Positions 1-8,769 of a stretch of DNA of 64,000 bases are shown here, piece after piece; the first letter of the stretch is position 1; each line of letters begins with the position of its first letter. The notes beneath the pieces are model-generated. The model saw only the letters and a program-made list of their open reading frames with translations. It was not told where the DNA came from and ran no database searches. The translations under genes were made by a program, and so were the position numbers. The stretch lies in assembly GCA_029233985.1 (NCBI GenBank), contig JARGOK010000001.1:960026-1024025 (forward strand). The letters are read 5' to 3'. The DNA comes from Candidatus Altimarinota bacterium. GTDB lineage: Bacteria > Patescibacteriota > Gracilibacteria > JAUYGZ01.

Positions 1-2
1 TG

Positions 3-3000
3 AGACTACAAAAAAAACTGTCTTCTGCGGGTGTTATGCCTCTTGGATCGTTTGAAGAAGATACGGCATCAGGTTTTTTTTGGAAGCCATCTTCTCGAAA
101 GCTTTTGAAACTGAATATACAAGCAAATCCACTTGGAAATGGATCTGATCGGATAACCATGATTCAAGATCAGGGGACTGAACACCTGGCATATTCTGCT
201 ACACCGAATCAATCATCTGCACACCCGTATCGAGCGGATGAAATATTGCTTTATGATGTCAATAAAGGGGCTCCTTTTCCTTTGAATGACCCATTAACTG
301 GTCCTGTGGTGAATGCTTCACGAGTGCAGTATATGCAAAAAGTGATTGCTCAAAACCCTGTGATGGGACCGAATGGACGAGGTGTTTATGATTCTTCTCA
401 TCCTGTTCAATCTGTACCTGCTTTTGACTCAAAGCTTGGAGGTTCAACTTCTCTTCCGCCCAACAATATTTGGAAAATTGTAAACCATGGACTTTTTCTA
501 TGGGGGATTTTTCATGGGCTCAATACAAATGGGGGGACGATTTATGAAGAGCGTTTTGGGGGGAGTGGAAATCAGTGTGGTATTGCTGCATCGACTGATT
601 TTCTTACTCACTCTTCTCAAGCTTCGGAACGTTTTCCTTGTGACCTCAATGGATTCGCCTTTTTTCCTCAAAATTTTGGACGACAGTTTTTGAATTTGCC
701 ATCTGGTTTTGGTTTGACTGTCGCTGGGCAGCAAGTTCAAGCTGGAGATGCTGTGGCTCCGATCGCTTTTCGGCATCCAGAGATTCGATACTTCACCTTT
801 AATGGGCTTTTAGCTGGAACTGATGTCTTGAAATCATTTGTGGGAAATGCAGGCATGGCTGCTATTGAATTTGTGTTTGGGTCTTTTGTAAAGGTAGCAG
901 AAAGTGCGAATTTCTTTTATGGAGATCTTGTCTTTGATCAAACGGTAAATCGTGCTCCACATGTGTATAGTTTTTTTGATACCGTAACCAATCAAGCTGT
1001 CTTGAGGATGAGTAATAATAGTCAGGCTTTGCAGGATATTGCTCGTGTTGATCTCACTACGGAAATTTCTAACAATCAGTTGTCGCCTCAGGATGCTTCG
1101 AAGCTTTTCAAGCTAGATCTGCATAATAATCTCCTTGCTTATTATCAGCAAGATCCTGATTATGTGAGTGATCCTCAGAATTCATTGAGTAAAAATTTTG
1201 ATCAAAAAATATACGTCTGCGATGCGTCTCTTGAGCTGACGAACGACCCTGCAGGGAGTCCTTTGACTGGTGATGCATTTTCTTGTGGTCATCTTGGTGT
1301 TGGACGATCAATACAACTGAGTACTTTTGGTGGACCAGTTACGGCTATGAAAATCGTAACGAATGGTACTGCTCCAGTTCAGGGTGGCAAGACACATGAG
1401 CTTATCTTTGCTACTGATCGTCTGGTGGGAAAATGGACCATTGTTCAAGATCGCTCCTTAAACACCTATTCGGTGTCTTCGTTTGAAATTCTTGATTCTC
1501 TTGATGAGAATCGTCGAAACAATGTTTATACCTTTAATCAACCAGATGATCCTGTTTTCAATACGAATCCATTTTTGGATCGATTTGAAATTTTTGACCT
1601 GGAATTTTCTGAAGACCTGAATGATGCCAATTCACTCTTTATTCGTGATTTTTATGCATACGATGAAGTTGATCGATCGCAATTTGCTGAAGAAGATGAT
1701 CGAGTGAATCGTTATGAGCGACGGCGATCAACTTTTGGTCAGATTCAACTGGCAGTTTTGCCTACTACTCAACAAGGAAATGTGAGTATGAGCATAGATG
1801 TTATGAATGGAGCTGAGCTGTATTTTCGAGAAGTGGGAGCTGCTCAGTTCATTAAACTGAAAGATATTTCTGGTATTGGTCGTCAAACTCACCTTCTTCC
1901 ATCAATTCCTGCTGGGGTTGCTGTTGAGATTGTCCTTCAGTCTCCAGCTGGAGTAAATACTCTTGTTCATCGAGATGTCTCTGTGACTTTTCAAAACCAA
2001 GCAAATATTGTTTTGCCAGGTCAGTCTCCTACGCTTGAATTGTTTTTGGATGACACCTTGCAAACTCCCTTGGTAAACTCTCAACAGTTTCCTGAGTCTT
2101 TGACGATTCCGGTTCCTTTTGAGTTTTTTATCAAAACTGATGATCCTCAAAATGAAGTGGTGACTCTTTCTGAAAAGACGCCAAATTCATTTGGTGTGCT
2201 CACATCGACACCAGCAGTGAGTACAACAGGGAAGTATGTGTTGGTGCCATCTGTGCAGGGTGCTGACACGGTGGTCATTTCGGCGACTGATGCATCTGGA
2301 AATGTAGCCGAAATTATTTTTTATTATGATGTCAATAATCATCAGTCGGTGATCCAAGTCGAAGACCGACGTGCTCCTGGAGTGGCAGTTGGACCAGTTC
2401 AAATAGATGAGGGTCAAGAACTCGTTTTAGATATTATGACTGCTGATCAAGATGGTGACCCATTGCTTTTGACACTTCAAACTATCGTTCCTACCCCACC
2501 AGTGAATGTGCCATTTTTGAATCCAGCTTTTCGAAATGCTGTTTCAGGAGGGCCTTCTTCTCTTGCGACTGATTTTCGATGGACTCCAGCGGTTGGTGAT
2601 CGAGGAGTTTATGATTTCACATTTCGTATCGACGATGGCTTTGGTGGGTTTATGGATGCAATTGTAACCGTAACGGTTGGTCTTTCATCAGCTCAAAACT
2701 CTTCACCAGTGATTCAGTTTCAAGATCAGAATGGAAATATTTTGAACTTTCCGGTGAATGCAAATGTGGGAGATACGATTTCTTTTACGGCTTTTGTTTC
2801 AGACTCAGATAATGACCCCTTGTCCCTTACTGAATTTAACAATTTGTCACCAGGCCAATTACAACGGACGCAAGTGGCTCCAGACCAGATAGATTATCGT
2901 TTTGTGGCATCTCTTCCTGGCACCTTTACTGTTGATATTTCAGCTGATGACAATCGTGGTGGTGTGACGCAAGAAGTGGCGGCCTTTCTTATTGGAAATG

Positions 3001-4961
3001 CTGTGTCGAATCAAGCTCCAGAGATAAAGGCGTTTGACTTGTCGAATGTTGAAATCACGGCTCCTGTGCAAGTGCGGATAGGAGATACTGCACAGTTCGT
3101 ATTGAAGGCGACTGATGCAAATAATGACCCGGTCGTTCTTTCGGAAGTAGGGACACTTCTTGGTGGACAATTCCAAGTATCTCAAACAGCTGGGCAAGCG
3201 ACGTATCTTTTTACTCCTGATGTGAGTCAGATTGGAAACTCTGTGTCGTCACAATTTCAAGTTGTTGATGATAAGGGAGCATCTAGTACTGTCTCTGTGC
3301 AATTGGAAGTTATTGTGGCAGGATCTGCTCCAGTGGATCAAGATCCAGTAATAGAATTTCAAAACGCTGCTGGTCAGACAGTCCAAGATGTGGAAATTGA
3401 AGCAGGAAATCTCTTGGCTCTTCAAGTCAATGGAAGCGATCCTGATGCGCAAGATATGGTTGATCTGACTTTGGTGAATAATGGGACACCACTTTCAAAT
3501 CCTGCTTTGGTGACTCTTCCAAGTGGGCTTGCAAACCCTGCAACAGGGAAGATCGTGTGGTCTCCAGGTTTATCTGAAGTAAATGCTACTCCTTATGAAA
3601 TAACTCTTAAAGCGGTTTCTGGAGCGAAAGAATTTGAAACGGTTGTGAAAATCACTGTTCTTCCTCCATTTACTGGTGGTGGCGTTGTTGTTCCTGGTCA
3701 AAATGGGAATAGTGCGCCAGTGATCAGCTTTGAAAGTGAAGGAGATATAAATATTACCCAGTCTTTTACACTTCCAGCTAATCAAATCCTTAAAGTGAAT
3801 GTTGTTGGAACTGATGCTGATCTTGCTGATCGTGTTAATCTTCAGTTTTCTAATACAAGTATTGTTGTTGGTTCAGATATTGATCGACCCGTTTTTACCA
3901 TGAATAATGCTCCTCTTAATCCACGGCGTGGTTTGATTTCATGGAATCCAAATGGACGGGTTTCTGTAGGGGATACCTTTGTGATCCAGTTTGTTGCTAC
4001 TGATGATAATGGCGGGACGTCTTCAGCTGATTTGAATATTGAAATTGGTGAAGCAATAGTTGCTCCGATTGGTCCTGTCCCTTCTCGAAGTGGCGGAGGT
4101 GGAGGTGGTGGTGGTGGAGGCTTTAGTAGCGGGTTTCCGACACAAATTTCAGGAGCTGGAGAGGGAGCGAACCCAGAAAAGGATCCAATCATTGTGAATA
4201 TCTCGTATAATGCTTCGCGTGCTCTGGTACATAATGATTTTGACGGACTCTTTACCCATATTCGAGAACTCAAGTGGCTTCGCAGTGATGATCGTAGAGC
4301 ATATTGGTTCCGGCCGATTTTGGCTTTGGTTGATATTGCTTCTAGCTTTGATACTTCGAAGAAAGCCGGCGACATGGCTCTTTATAAGGAGTTTATGAAG
4401 CCTATTGGATATTTAGTTGGTTTTGGTGATTCTTTGAAAGAGTGTTTGAGTGATGGGTTTTGTCGCTCGCGTCGTAAAACTCAGCAAAGTCCGCTTTCAC
4501 GAGCTGAAATGGGGGCTTTGATTCTTCGATTGAATGATGTGGATGAAGACAGTTTGTCTCAAATTACTCCTCCACCTTTTCCAGATATTCCACTTGATGT
4601 GTGGTTTAACCCTATTGTAGGAGAAGCGAAGCGCCTTGAGCTGATGACAGGTCATGAAGATGGCTTTTTCAGAGCGGTAGATTCGATTAATTACGCTGAG
4701 ATTGCTCAGGTGATCTGGAATGTCTGGACGAATAAGCTCCCAGTCTATGAAGTGAAATTTAAAAATATACGGGATATTACAAAGGTTGAAAAAACTTCTG
4801 AACAAGGTCTCCCTGATGGACGATCACGAGCATGTTATGAAAAATCACTGGATGCTGGACTTGTATGGCGAACTACAAAGGAGAACCCTGGAGCACTCGG
4901 ATTGACGGTGAGTGGGGAGGTGATGGAGTTGGGAGAGGAGTACTGTGTTACTTACGAATAA
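3..4961 (+). CDS. Giant cadherin/Ig-like surface protein with SLH-like C-terminus (5' partial)
   Basis: The reading frame is open to the left edge of the window, so the true start lies upstream and the ATG at 36 is probably internal; no signal peptide is visible. Numbering from 36, residues 1-690 are an unrecognised beta-rich region. Residues about 770-1340 hold five consecutive Ig/cadherin-like modules that begin with SPVI-, APEI- or PVIEF-type strands and carry Asp/Asn-rich loops (DSDNDP, DANNDP) typical of calcium-binding cadherin-like repeats. A run of ten glycines lies at about 1355-1364. The last 250 residues contain an SLH-like motif (FPDIPLDVWFNPIVGEA, about 1515), which in known families binds secondary cell-wall polymer. 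Inferred role: wall-anchored adhesin or surface-layer component. It is convergent with the next gene, with 27 bp between stops. Confidence 0.8.
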   Translation, partial: RLQKKLSSAGVMPLGSFEEDTASGFFWKPSSRKLLKLNIQANPLGNGSDRITMIQDQGTEHLAYSATPNQSSAHPYRADEILLYDVNKGAPFPLNDPLTGPVVNASRVQYMQKVIAQNPVMGPNGRGVYDSSHPVQSVPAFDSKLGGSTSLPPNNIWKIVNHGLFLWGIFHGLNTNGGTIYEERFGGSGNQCGIAASTDFLTHSSQASERFPCDLNGFAFFPQNFGRQFLNLPSGFGLTVAGQQVQAGDAVAPIAFRHPEIRYFTFNGLLAGTDVLKSFVGNAGMAAIEFVFGSFVKVAESANFFYGDLVFDQTVNRAPHVYSFFDTVTNQAVLRMSNNSQALQDIARVDLTTEISNNQLSPQDASKLFKLDLHNNLLAYYQQDPDYVSDPQNSLSKNFDQKIYVCDASLELTNDPAGSPLTGDAFSCGHLGVGRSIQLSTFGGPVTAMKIVTNGTAPVQGGKTHELIFATDRLVGKWTIVQDRSLNTYSVSSFEILDSLDENRRNNVYTFNQPDDPVFNTNPFLDRFEIFDLEFSEDLNDANSLFIRDFYAYDEVDRSQFAEEDDRVNRYERRRSTFGQIQLAVLPTTQQGNVSMSIDVMNGAELYFREVGAAQFIKLKDISGIGRQTHLLPSIPAGVAVEIVLQSPAGVNTLVHRDVSVTFQNQANIVLPGQSPTLELFLDDTLQTPLVNSQQFPESLTIPVPFEFFIKTDDPQNEVVTLSEKTPNSFGVLTSTPAVSTTGKYVLVPSVQGADTVVISATDASGNVAEIIFYYDVNNHQSVIQVEDRRAPGVAVGPVQIDEGQELVLDIMTADQDGDPLLLTLQTIVPTPPVNVPFLNPAFRNAVSGGPSSLATDFRWTPAVGDRGVYDFTFRIDDGFGGFMDAIVTVTVGLSSAQNSSPVIQFQDQNGNILNFPVNANVGDTISFTAFVSDSDNDPLSLTEFNNLSPGQLQRTQVAPDQIDYRFVASLPGTFTVDISADDNRGGVTQEVAAFLIGNAVSNQAPEIKAFDLSNVEITAPVQVRIGDTAQFVLKATDANNDPVVLSEVGTLLGGQFQVSQTAGQATYLFTPDVSQIGNSVSSQFQVVDDKGASSTVSVQLEVIVAGSAPVDQDPVIEFQNAAGQTVQDVEIEAGNLLALQVNGSDPDAQDMVDLTLVNNGTPLSNPALVTLPSGLANPATGKIVWSPGLSEVNATPYEITLKAVSGAKEFETVVKITVLPPFTGGGVVVPGQNGNSAPVISFESEGDINITQSFTLPANQILKVNVVGTDADLADRVNLQFSNTSIVVGSDIDRPVFTMNNAPLNPRRGLISWNPNGRVSVGDTFVIQFVATDDNGGTSSADLNIEIGEAIVAPIGPVPSRSGGGGGGGGGGFSSGFPTQISGAGEGANPEKDPIIVNISYNASRALVHNDFDGLFTHIRELKWLRSDDRRAYWFRPILALVDIASSFDTSKKAGDMALYKEFMKPIGYLVGFGDSLKECLSDGFCRSRRKTQQSPLSRAEMGALILRLNDVDEDSLSQITPPPFPDIPLDVWFNPIVGEAKRLELMTGHEDGFFRAVDSINYAEIAQVIWNVWTNKLPVYEVKFKNIRDITKVEKTSEQGLPDGRSRACYEKSLDAGLVWRTTKENPGALGLTVSGEVMELGEEYCVTYE

Positions 4962-4988
4962 CTTACCCATTCGAATATTAGTATCGGA

Positions 4989-6242
4989 TTACTCCATGAC
5001 TGATGATTTTCTTTCCAATACAATCTCTTTAAAATACTCCCAATAGGTGGTGAAAAAGGACTTTTGGTTTTTCCAGTAATTCCACCATGAGATTTTTTGA
5101 TGTTTCATGACTTTTCGGCGTTTCTTCCATATGGTTGGAGCGCTTTTTAGAGTTTCGTAGCGAGAAAGGATGAAGATCTTTGTGATGGTCCAGCGGAGTG
5201 TGATGAGGCTGATCAGGATTACACTGATGTCTCGAAAAAGGATCCATGGGAGATTGAGAATGATGACAGGCCAAGGGGTATTGTGTAGATAGGCCCAGAG
5301 TTGATTCCGTTGGGATCGGATACGATAGCTCGTGTCTTTTATTTTTCCGATAGAGGCGTTAATCTTGTGGTAGACCTTTGATGTCGGGCAAAAAACGGTT
5401 TTCCATCCACTGGTGATGGCTCTCAGGCTGAGGTCGCTGTCTTCGTAATTCAGAAAAAAATCGTCGTCGAGGAGACCGATTTGGGTGAGCATTGGTGCGG
5501 AATAAAGGGCGGCACCGGCACAGGCTCCGAAAGTAGTTTGGAATTGGGAGTTTTGAGTTTTGAGTATGGAGTATTTTTCTGGTTGTTGATTGCGAGCACG
5601 AGGGATAGTGTCTCCTGTGGTGAGGAGGTCGTGACCGATATTGTCGAGTTTGTTGTGATCGTAATAATTGATCATCATGGTGGAGACGATACCAGGGTTG
5701 GGGATATTGGAGTCTTTGGGAAAGGTGAAGTCTTGCGTTGAAATAATGTTCGTGAGGAAGTTGGGGTCTACGGTGGTGTCGTTGTTGAGCAGGAAAATCC
5801 AGTCAGCTCCGTCTGATAGAGCTTTTTTGATGCCTACGTTGTTTCCACCAGCGAAGCCGAGATTGGAATTGTTTTCGGTGACATGGATAACAGTAGGAAA
5901 GGTGTTGGTGATTTTTTTTGAGTTTATGTAGTCTTTGATTTTTTGAGCTTCGTTGTTGTCAGACGCATTGTCAATAATCATTATGGAGTAGTTGGGGTAG
6001 CTGTTTTTTAAAACAGAGTCGACACATTGCTGGGTGTCTTCGAGACCGTTCCAGTTGAGGATTATTATCGCTATGTGAGGAGATGATGGCAACGTAAAAT
6101 GTGAAATGTAAAAGGCGAAATAAAGGTGCTCTGGTTCCATGTCTCCTACTAAAACCCGAGGGTTGTGGGCTCCAATCGGAGACGTGAAGCCACCATGCGA
6201 TTGCGACGTTGTGCTTGCAATGACGGTGCTAATTTGTTTCAT
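4989..6242 (-). CDS. Family 2 glycosyltransferase (rhamnosyltransferase-like)
   Basis: GT-A fold glycosyltransferase that transfers a nucleotide-activated sugar to a cell-surface glycan or lipid carrier at the cytoplasmic membrane. The catalytic domain starts near residue 55 with the nucleotide-binding strand IAIIILNWNG and IIDNASDN; the metal-binding region is LLNNDTTVD, and the acceptor-side motif NYEDSDLSLRA follows. A hydrophobic stretch near the C-terminus (about residues 330-355) suggests membrane association. The first 54 residues are not family-like: they are encoded by a hairpin repeat (6133-6192) and a low-complexity tract, so the real start is uncertain (ATG 6242, or ATG 6140 inside the hairpin). 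A second repeat-derived linker lies at about residues 222-236. It is divergent from the ABC exporter genes, which suggests work on the same glycan. Sugar and acceptor are unknown. Confidence 0.85.
   Translation of the reverse strand: MKQISTVIASTTSQSHGGFTSPIGAHNPRVLVGDMEPEHLYFAFYISHFTLPSSPHIAIIILNWNGLEDTQQCVDSVLKNSYPNYSIMIIDNASDNNEAQKIKDYINSKKITNTFPTVIHVTENNSNLGFAGGNNVGIKKALSDGADWIFLLNNDTTVDPNFLTNIISTQDFTFPKDSNIPNPGIVSTMMINYYDHNKLDNIGHDLLTTGDTIPRARNQQPEKYSILKTQNSQFQTTFGACAGAALYSAPMLTQIGLLDDDFFLNYEDSDLSLRAITSGWKTVFCPTSKVYHKINASIGKIKDTSYRIRSQRNQLWAYLHNTPWPVIILNLPWILFRDISVILISLITLRWTITKIFILSRYETLKSAPTIWKKRRKVMKHQKISWWNYWKNQKSFFTTYWEYFKEIVLERKSSVME
5536..5576. repeat. Degenerate ACTCC-type tandem repeat inside GT2 gene
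   Basis: Plus-strand units of the form gggAGTTTTGAGTTTTGAG run inside the glycosyltransferase gene. Read on the coding strand they are repeated ACTC(C/A)AAA units and encode a low-complexity KTQNS-type linker. Closely similar units occur in the sortase gene (36027) and in the ATPase gene (51135). Confidence 0.5.
6133..6192. repeat. Imperfect hairpin repeat, copy 1 (within GT2 5' end)
   Basis: GGTTCCATGTCTCC at the left is matched by GGAGACGTGAAGCC at the right with two mismatches, around a GC-richer loop containing CCCGAGGG. Its layout and arm sequence match the perfect hairpin at 9859-9922 (GGCTCCATGACTCCG arm), so the two are members of one dispersed repeat family. This copy sits inside the annotated 5' end of the glycosyltransferase gene. 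Confidence 0.6.
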
Positions 6243-6270
6243 TGTTTACTCTTTTCTTCTAAACTATAAC
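6243..6270 (+). promoter_or_regulatory. Candidate promoter of the ABC exporter operon
   Basis: TTGTTT (6243-6248), a 16 nt spacer, then TATAAC (6265-6270), placing transcription start about 11 nt before the ATG at 6288. There is no Shine-Dalgarno sequence in the short leader. Confidence 0.4.
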
Positions 6271-6287
6271 CGATTTTATGATAAAAG

Positions 6288-7055
6288 ATGAGCTCAAAGC
6301 GACATACTGGGCAGTTGATATGGCTGTTGGCGAAGACAGATTTTAAGCTGAGATATCAGGGGTCGGTGTTGGGTTTTTTGTGGGCGCTTTTGAAGCCGTT
6401 GTTTATTTTTGGGATTCTCCATACAGTATTTGTTCACTTGTTTGGGATGACGGTTGAAAATTATGCATTGAAGCTCTTGTTGGCGATCCTTCTGTGGACT
6501 TTTTTTGCTGAAGGAACGATGGTAGGACTTCATTCTTTGATGTCGAAAGGGCATATACTGACGAAGATTTCTTTTCCCCGATGGATTGTTGTGGTGTCGG
6601 CTTGGCTGCAATCGGTGATGACCTTTGCTATTACTCTGCTGATTTTCTTTGGAGCGTTTTTCTTTTCTGGTCTCAGTGTCAGTATTTGGCAAGTAGTGGT
6701 TTTTTTGTTGTATATTGCAGCGCTCTTGTTGTTGGTATTAGGGTTTTCTTTTTTGACGGCGCCTTTGTTTTTGAGGTATCGAGACCTGAATCAAATTTGG
6801 GATGTACTTCTTCTTGGAGGGTTTTATGCGGCTCCAATCATCTATCCTTTGGAAATGCTGCCAACTGACCTTAGAATGTGGTTGTATGTCAACCCGATGA
6901 CGTTTTTGATCGAGCATGCGCGGACTGTTCTTTTTACGGGAGAGTTTTCTCGTTTGGATCATCATGTGTTGTATGGCCTGGTGTTGGTGCTGGGGTTTGT
7001 GTTTGCTTGGGGGGTGTTTCAAAAATTTCAACGTAAAATAGCTGAACTCTTATGA
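6288..7055 (+). CDS. ABC-2 type polysaccharide exporter permease (Wzm/TagG-like)
   Basis: Membrane subunit of an ABC transporter that exports lipid-linked glycans such as O-antigen or teichoic-acid-like polymers across the cytoplasmic membrane. At 255 residues it is the usual length of the Wzm/TagG family. It starts with the family-typical amphipathic N-terminus (AKTDFKLRYQGSVLGFLWAL), has about six membrane helices and contains the late motif LLGGFYAAPIIYPLEMLP. Its stop codon overlaps the start of the ATPase gene by 4 bp (ATGA), so the two are translationally coupled and act as one exporter. The substrate is not identifiable; the neighbouring glycosyltransferases and UbiA-type gene suggest a surface glycan. 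Confidence 0.92.
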   Translation: MSSKRHTGQLIWLLAKTDFKLRYQGSVLGFLWALLKPLFIFGILHTVFVHLFGMTVENYALKLLLAILLWTFFAEGTMVGLHSLMSKGHILTKISFPRWIVVVSAWLQSVMTFAITLLIFFGAFFFSGLSVSIWQVVVFLLYIAALLLLVLGFSFLTAPLFLRYRDLNQIWDVLLLGGFYAAPIIYPLEMLPTDLRMWLYVNPMTFLIEHARTVLFTGEFSRLDHHVLYGLVLVLGFVFAWGVFQKFQRKIAELL

Positions 7056-7705
7056 TTGTTGTTCGTTGTATATCGAAGTCGTTTCGGGTTCCTCACTTGC
7101 ATAGGAGGTCGTTGAAAGGGAGTTTGTTTTCCTTCTGGGAACGAAAGTCGTATGAAGATATTCAAGTTTTAGATCGCTTTAGCTTGGATGTGCTTCCTGG
7201 AGAATTTGTGGGGATTATGGGACCGAATGGATCAGGGAAATCGACCCTTATGAAAATTTTGGCGGGAGTGTATGAGCCGGATGAAGGAGAGGTGGAGATC
7301 AATGGGAAGTTGGTGGCAGTGCTTGAGTTGGGTGTGGGATTTCATCCTGAATTGTCAGCTCGAGAGAATATCCTGATGTATGGCTTGCTTTTGGGGCTCT
7401 CAGAAAGTTATCTAAAATCTCATATGATGGAAATAATCCAATTTGCGGAATTGGAAACTTTTTTAGATGCTCCATTGAAAGTGTTTTCTAGTGGGATGAA
7501 GGCTCGTTTGGCATTTGCCGTAGTGATTCAGGTAGATGCTGATGTGTATTTGATGGATGAAATTTTAGCTGTTGGAGATGAGGGATTTCAGAAAAAGTGT
7601 TTTCAGTATTTTGAAAAATTGAGAAAGAATGGAAAAACCTTGTTGTTTGTTTCACATTCTAGAGATGCAGTGGAGGATTTGTGTGATCGGTTTGTTGAGC
7701 TGTAG
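7052..7705 (+). CDS. ABC exporter ATPase (Wzt/TagH-like)
   Basis: Nucleotide-binding subunit paired with the permease just upstream. Walker A is GPNGSGKST (about residue 56), the signature is FSSGMKARLA instead of the usual LSGGQ, as in polysaccharide exporters, and Walker B plus D-loop is VYLMDEILAVGD. The switch histidine lies in LFVSHSRD. The protein is 217 residues and stops soon after the ABC fold, so it lacks the C-terminal carbohydrate-binding domain that gives some Wzt proteins substrate specificity; it resembles the shorter exporters that do not read the glycan end. A strong hairpin terminator follows at 7753. Confidence 0.92.
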   Translation: MIVVRCISKSFRVPHLHRRSLKGSLFSFWERKSYEDIQVLDRFSLDVLPGEFVGIMGPNGSGKSTLMKILAGVYEPDEGEVEINGKLVAVLELGVGFHPELSARENILMYGLLLGLSESYLKSHMMEIIQFAELETFLDAPLKVFSSGMKARLAFAVVIQVDADVYLMDEILAVGDEGFQKKCFQYFEKLRKNGKTLLFVSHSRDAVEDLCDRFVEL

Positions 7706-7752
7706 TTGTAGCTTGATTTTTTAGATTTGACCTAGAAAAGTGTCTTCCTATA

Positions 7753-7790
7753 AATCTCAAACAGAGCAATTCGGTTTGGGATTATTTTTA
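7753..7790 (+). terminator. Rho-independent terminator after ABC exporter genes
   Basis: Ten-base-pair stem AATCTCAAAC (7753-7762) with GTTTGGGATT (7773-7782), one G:T pair, an 11 nt loop, followed by ATTTTTAA. Confidence 0.6.
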
Positions 7791-7795
7791 ATGAG

Positions 7796-7824
7796 TTCAG
7801 ATATACTTGGGATGACTTTATAGT
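7796..7824 (+). promoter_or_regulatory. Candidate promoter of the UbiA-type gene
   Basis: TTCAGA (7796-7801), a 17 nt spacer and TATAGT (7819-7824). The -10 box ends 8 nt before the ATG at 7833, so the mRNA would be leaderless or nearly so. Confidence 0.4.
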
Positions 7825-7832
7825 TTTCCTTT

Positions 7833-8684
7833 ATGTCTCCATACTTCAAACTTCTCCGGCCACACCAATGGCTAAAAAATATCTTTGTTTTGATCCCAAT
7901 GATTTTTGGAAGAGTTTTTTGGAATCCAGAGGTTTTTTGGAACAGTATATTGGCGGTATTGTCCTTTATTCTCATATCGAGTTCGGTGTATGTCCTCAAT
8001 GATTTGGTGGATGCAGAAAGTGACCGAAAGCATCCGGTAAAAAAGAAGAGGCCTATTGCTGCGAAACAAGTGAGCGAGGAAGAAGCTATAGGGATGTGGG
8101 TGGTTTTATTGCTGTCGGGTTTTGCATTATCGTATTCTATTTCCATTGAATTTTTCATCGTTGTTTTGGGGTATATTGCTATGACAATGGCCTATTCAAT
8201 TTTTTTGAAAAGGGTTATTTTCTTGGATATTTTGCTGATTGCCCTGGGCTTTGTCTTTCGAGTTCTTGGAGGAGGGATGGCAGCTGGTGTGGTGGTGACG
8301 GATTGGATGATTGTCTTGGTGTTTTTATTCACCTTGTTTTTGGCATTGAGTAAACGTCGGCAAGAATTAAAGAATTTGAAGAGGAAGGTGAAGAAAACTC
8401 GTGAAGTCTTGAACCTGTATACCATTGAGCTCATTGATCAGATTAGTGCCATTATTGTTCCGATTGCGATTACTTCGTATATTTTTTATACCTTTGATAA
8501 ACGACCTGATAATCCGTATTTTATTCTGACAATACCTATTATTTTGTATAGTTTTTTTCAGTACCTTTACCTGCTAAAAAGCTCTTCTTTCGGAGAATCT
8601 TCAAAAGATTACCTGACGGATTGGAAGTTGATTTTTGCGGGGGCATTATGGTTTATGCTGGTGATGGTGGGCTTGGGAATGTAA
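7833..8684 (+). CDS. UbiA-family prenyltransferase, polyprenyl-phosphate phosphoribosyltransferase-like
   Basis: Integral membrane enzyme with about eight to nine helices and 283 residues. It begins with LLRPHQWLKN, and the first Asp-rich motif reads NDLVDAESDRKHPVKKKRPIA, the form typical of decaprenyl-phosphate phosphoribosyltransferases (mycobacterial Rv3806c group) rather than of quinone or heme prenyltransferases. Members of that group transfer 5-phosphoribose from PRPP to a polyprenyl phosphate on the cytoplasmic face, the first step towards lipid-linked pentose donors. The context fits: an epimerase/dehydratase, a small flippase-like protein and two GT-C-like proteins follow, and a PRPP synthetase lies 11 kb downstream. 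Chain length and acceptor are inferred only. Confidence 0.85.
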   Translation: MSPYFKLLRPHQWLKNIFVLIPMIFGRVFWNPEVFWNSILAVLSFILISSSVYVLNDLVDAESDRKHPVKKKRPIAAKQVSEEEAIGMWVVLLLSGFALSYSISIEFFIVVLGYIAMTMAYSIFLKRVIFLDILLIALGFVFRVLGGGMAAGVVVTDWMIVLVFLFTLFLALSKRRQELKNLKRKVKKTREVLNLYTIELIDQISAIIVPIAITSYIFYTFDKRPDNPYFILTIPIILYSFFQYLYLLKSSSFGESSKDYLTDWKLIFAGALWFMLVMVGLGM

Positions 8685-8769
8685 GAGATATTGACCTAGG
8701 GTTTAGCTTTTGCTGAGAATGGAGACGAGGTAGAATTGAAAAGCTTTGGTAGAAATTAATATTGATTGT

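Noticed and set aside
3842..4375. 177-codon minus-strand frame with a run of prolines
   Set aside because: It is the antisense reading of the Gly10-encoding stretch of the large surface protein.
36..4961. TGA recoded as glycine (Gracilibacteria code)
   Set aside because: Genes throughout the window end in TGA at the right lengths and ATGA overlaps occur between operon partners, so the standard stop use holds.
7727..7754. Promoter TTGACC-16-TATAAA after the ABC ATPase gene
   Set aside because: Good match, but its -10 runs into the stem of the terminator and it would start inside that hairpin; the 7796 promoter fits the next gene better.
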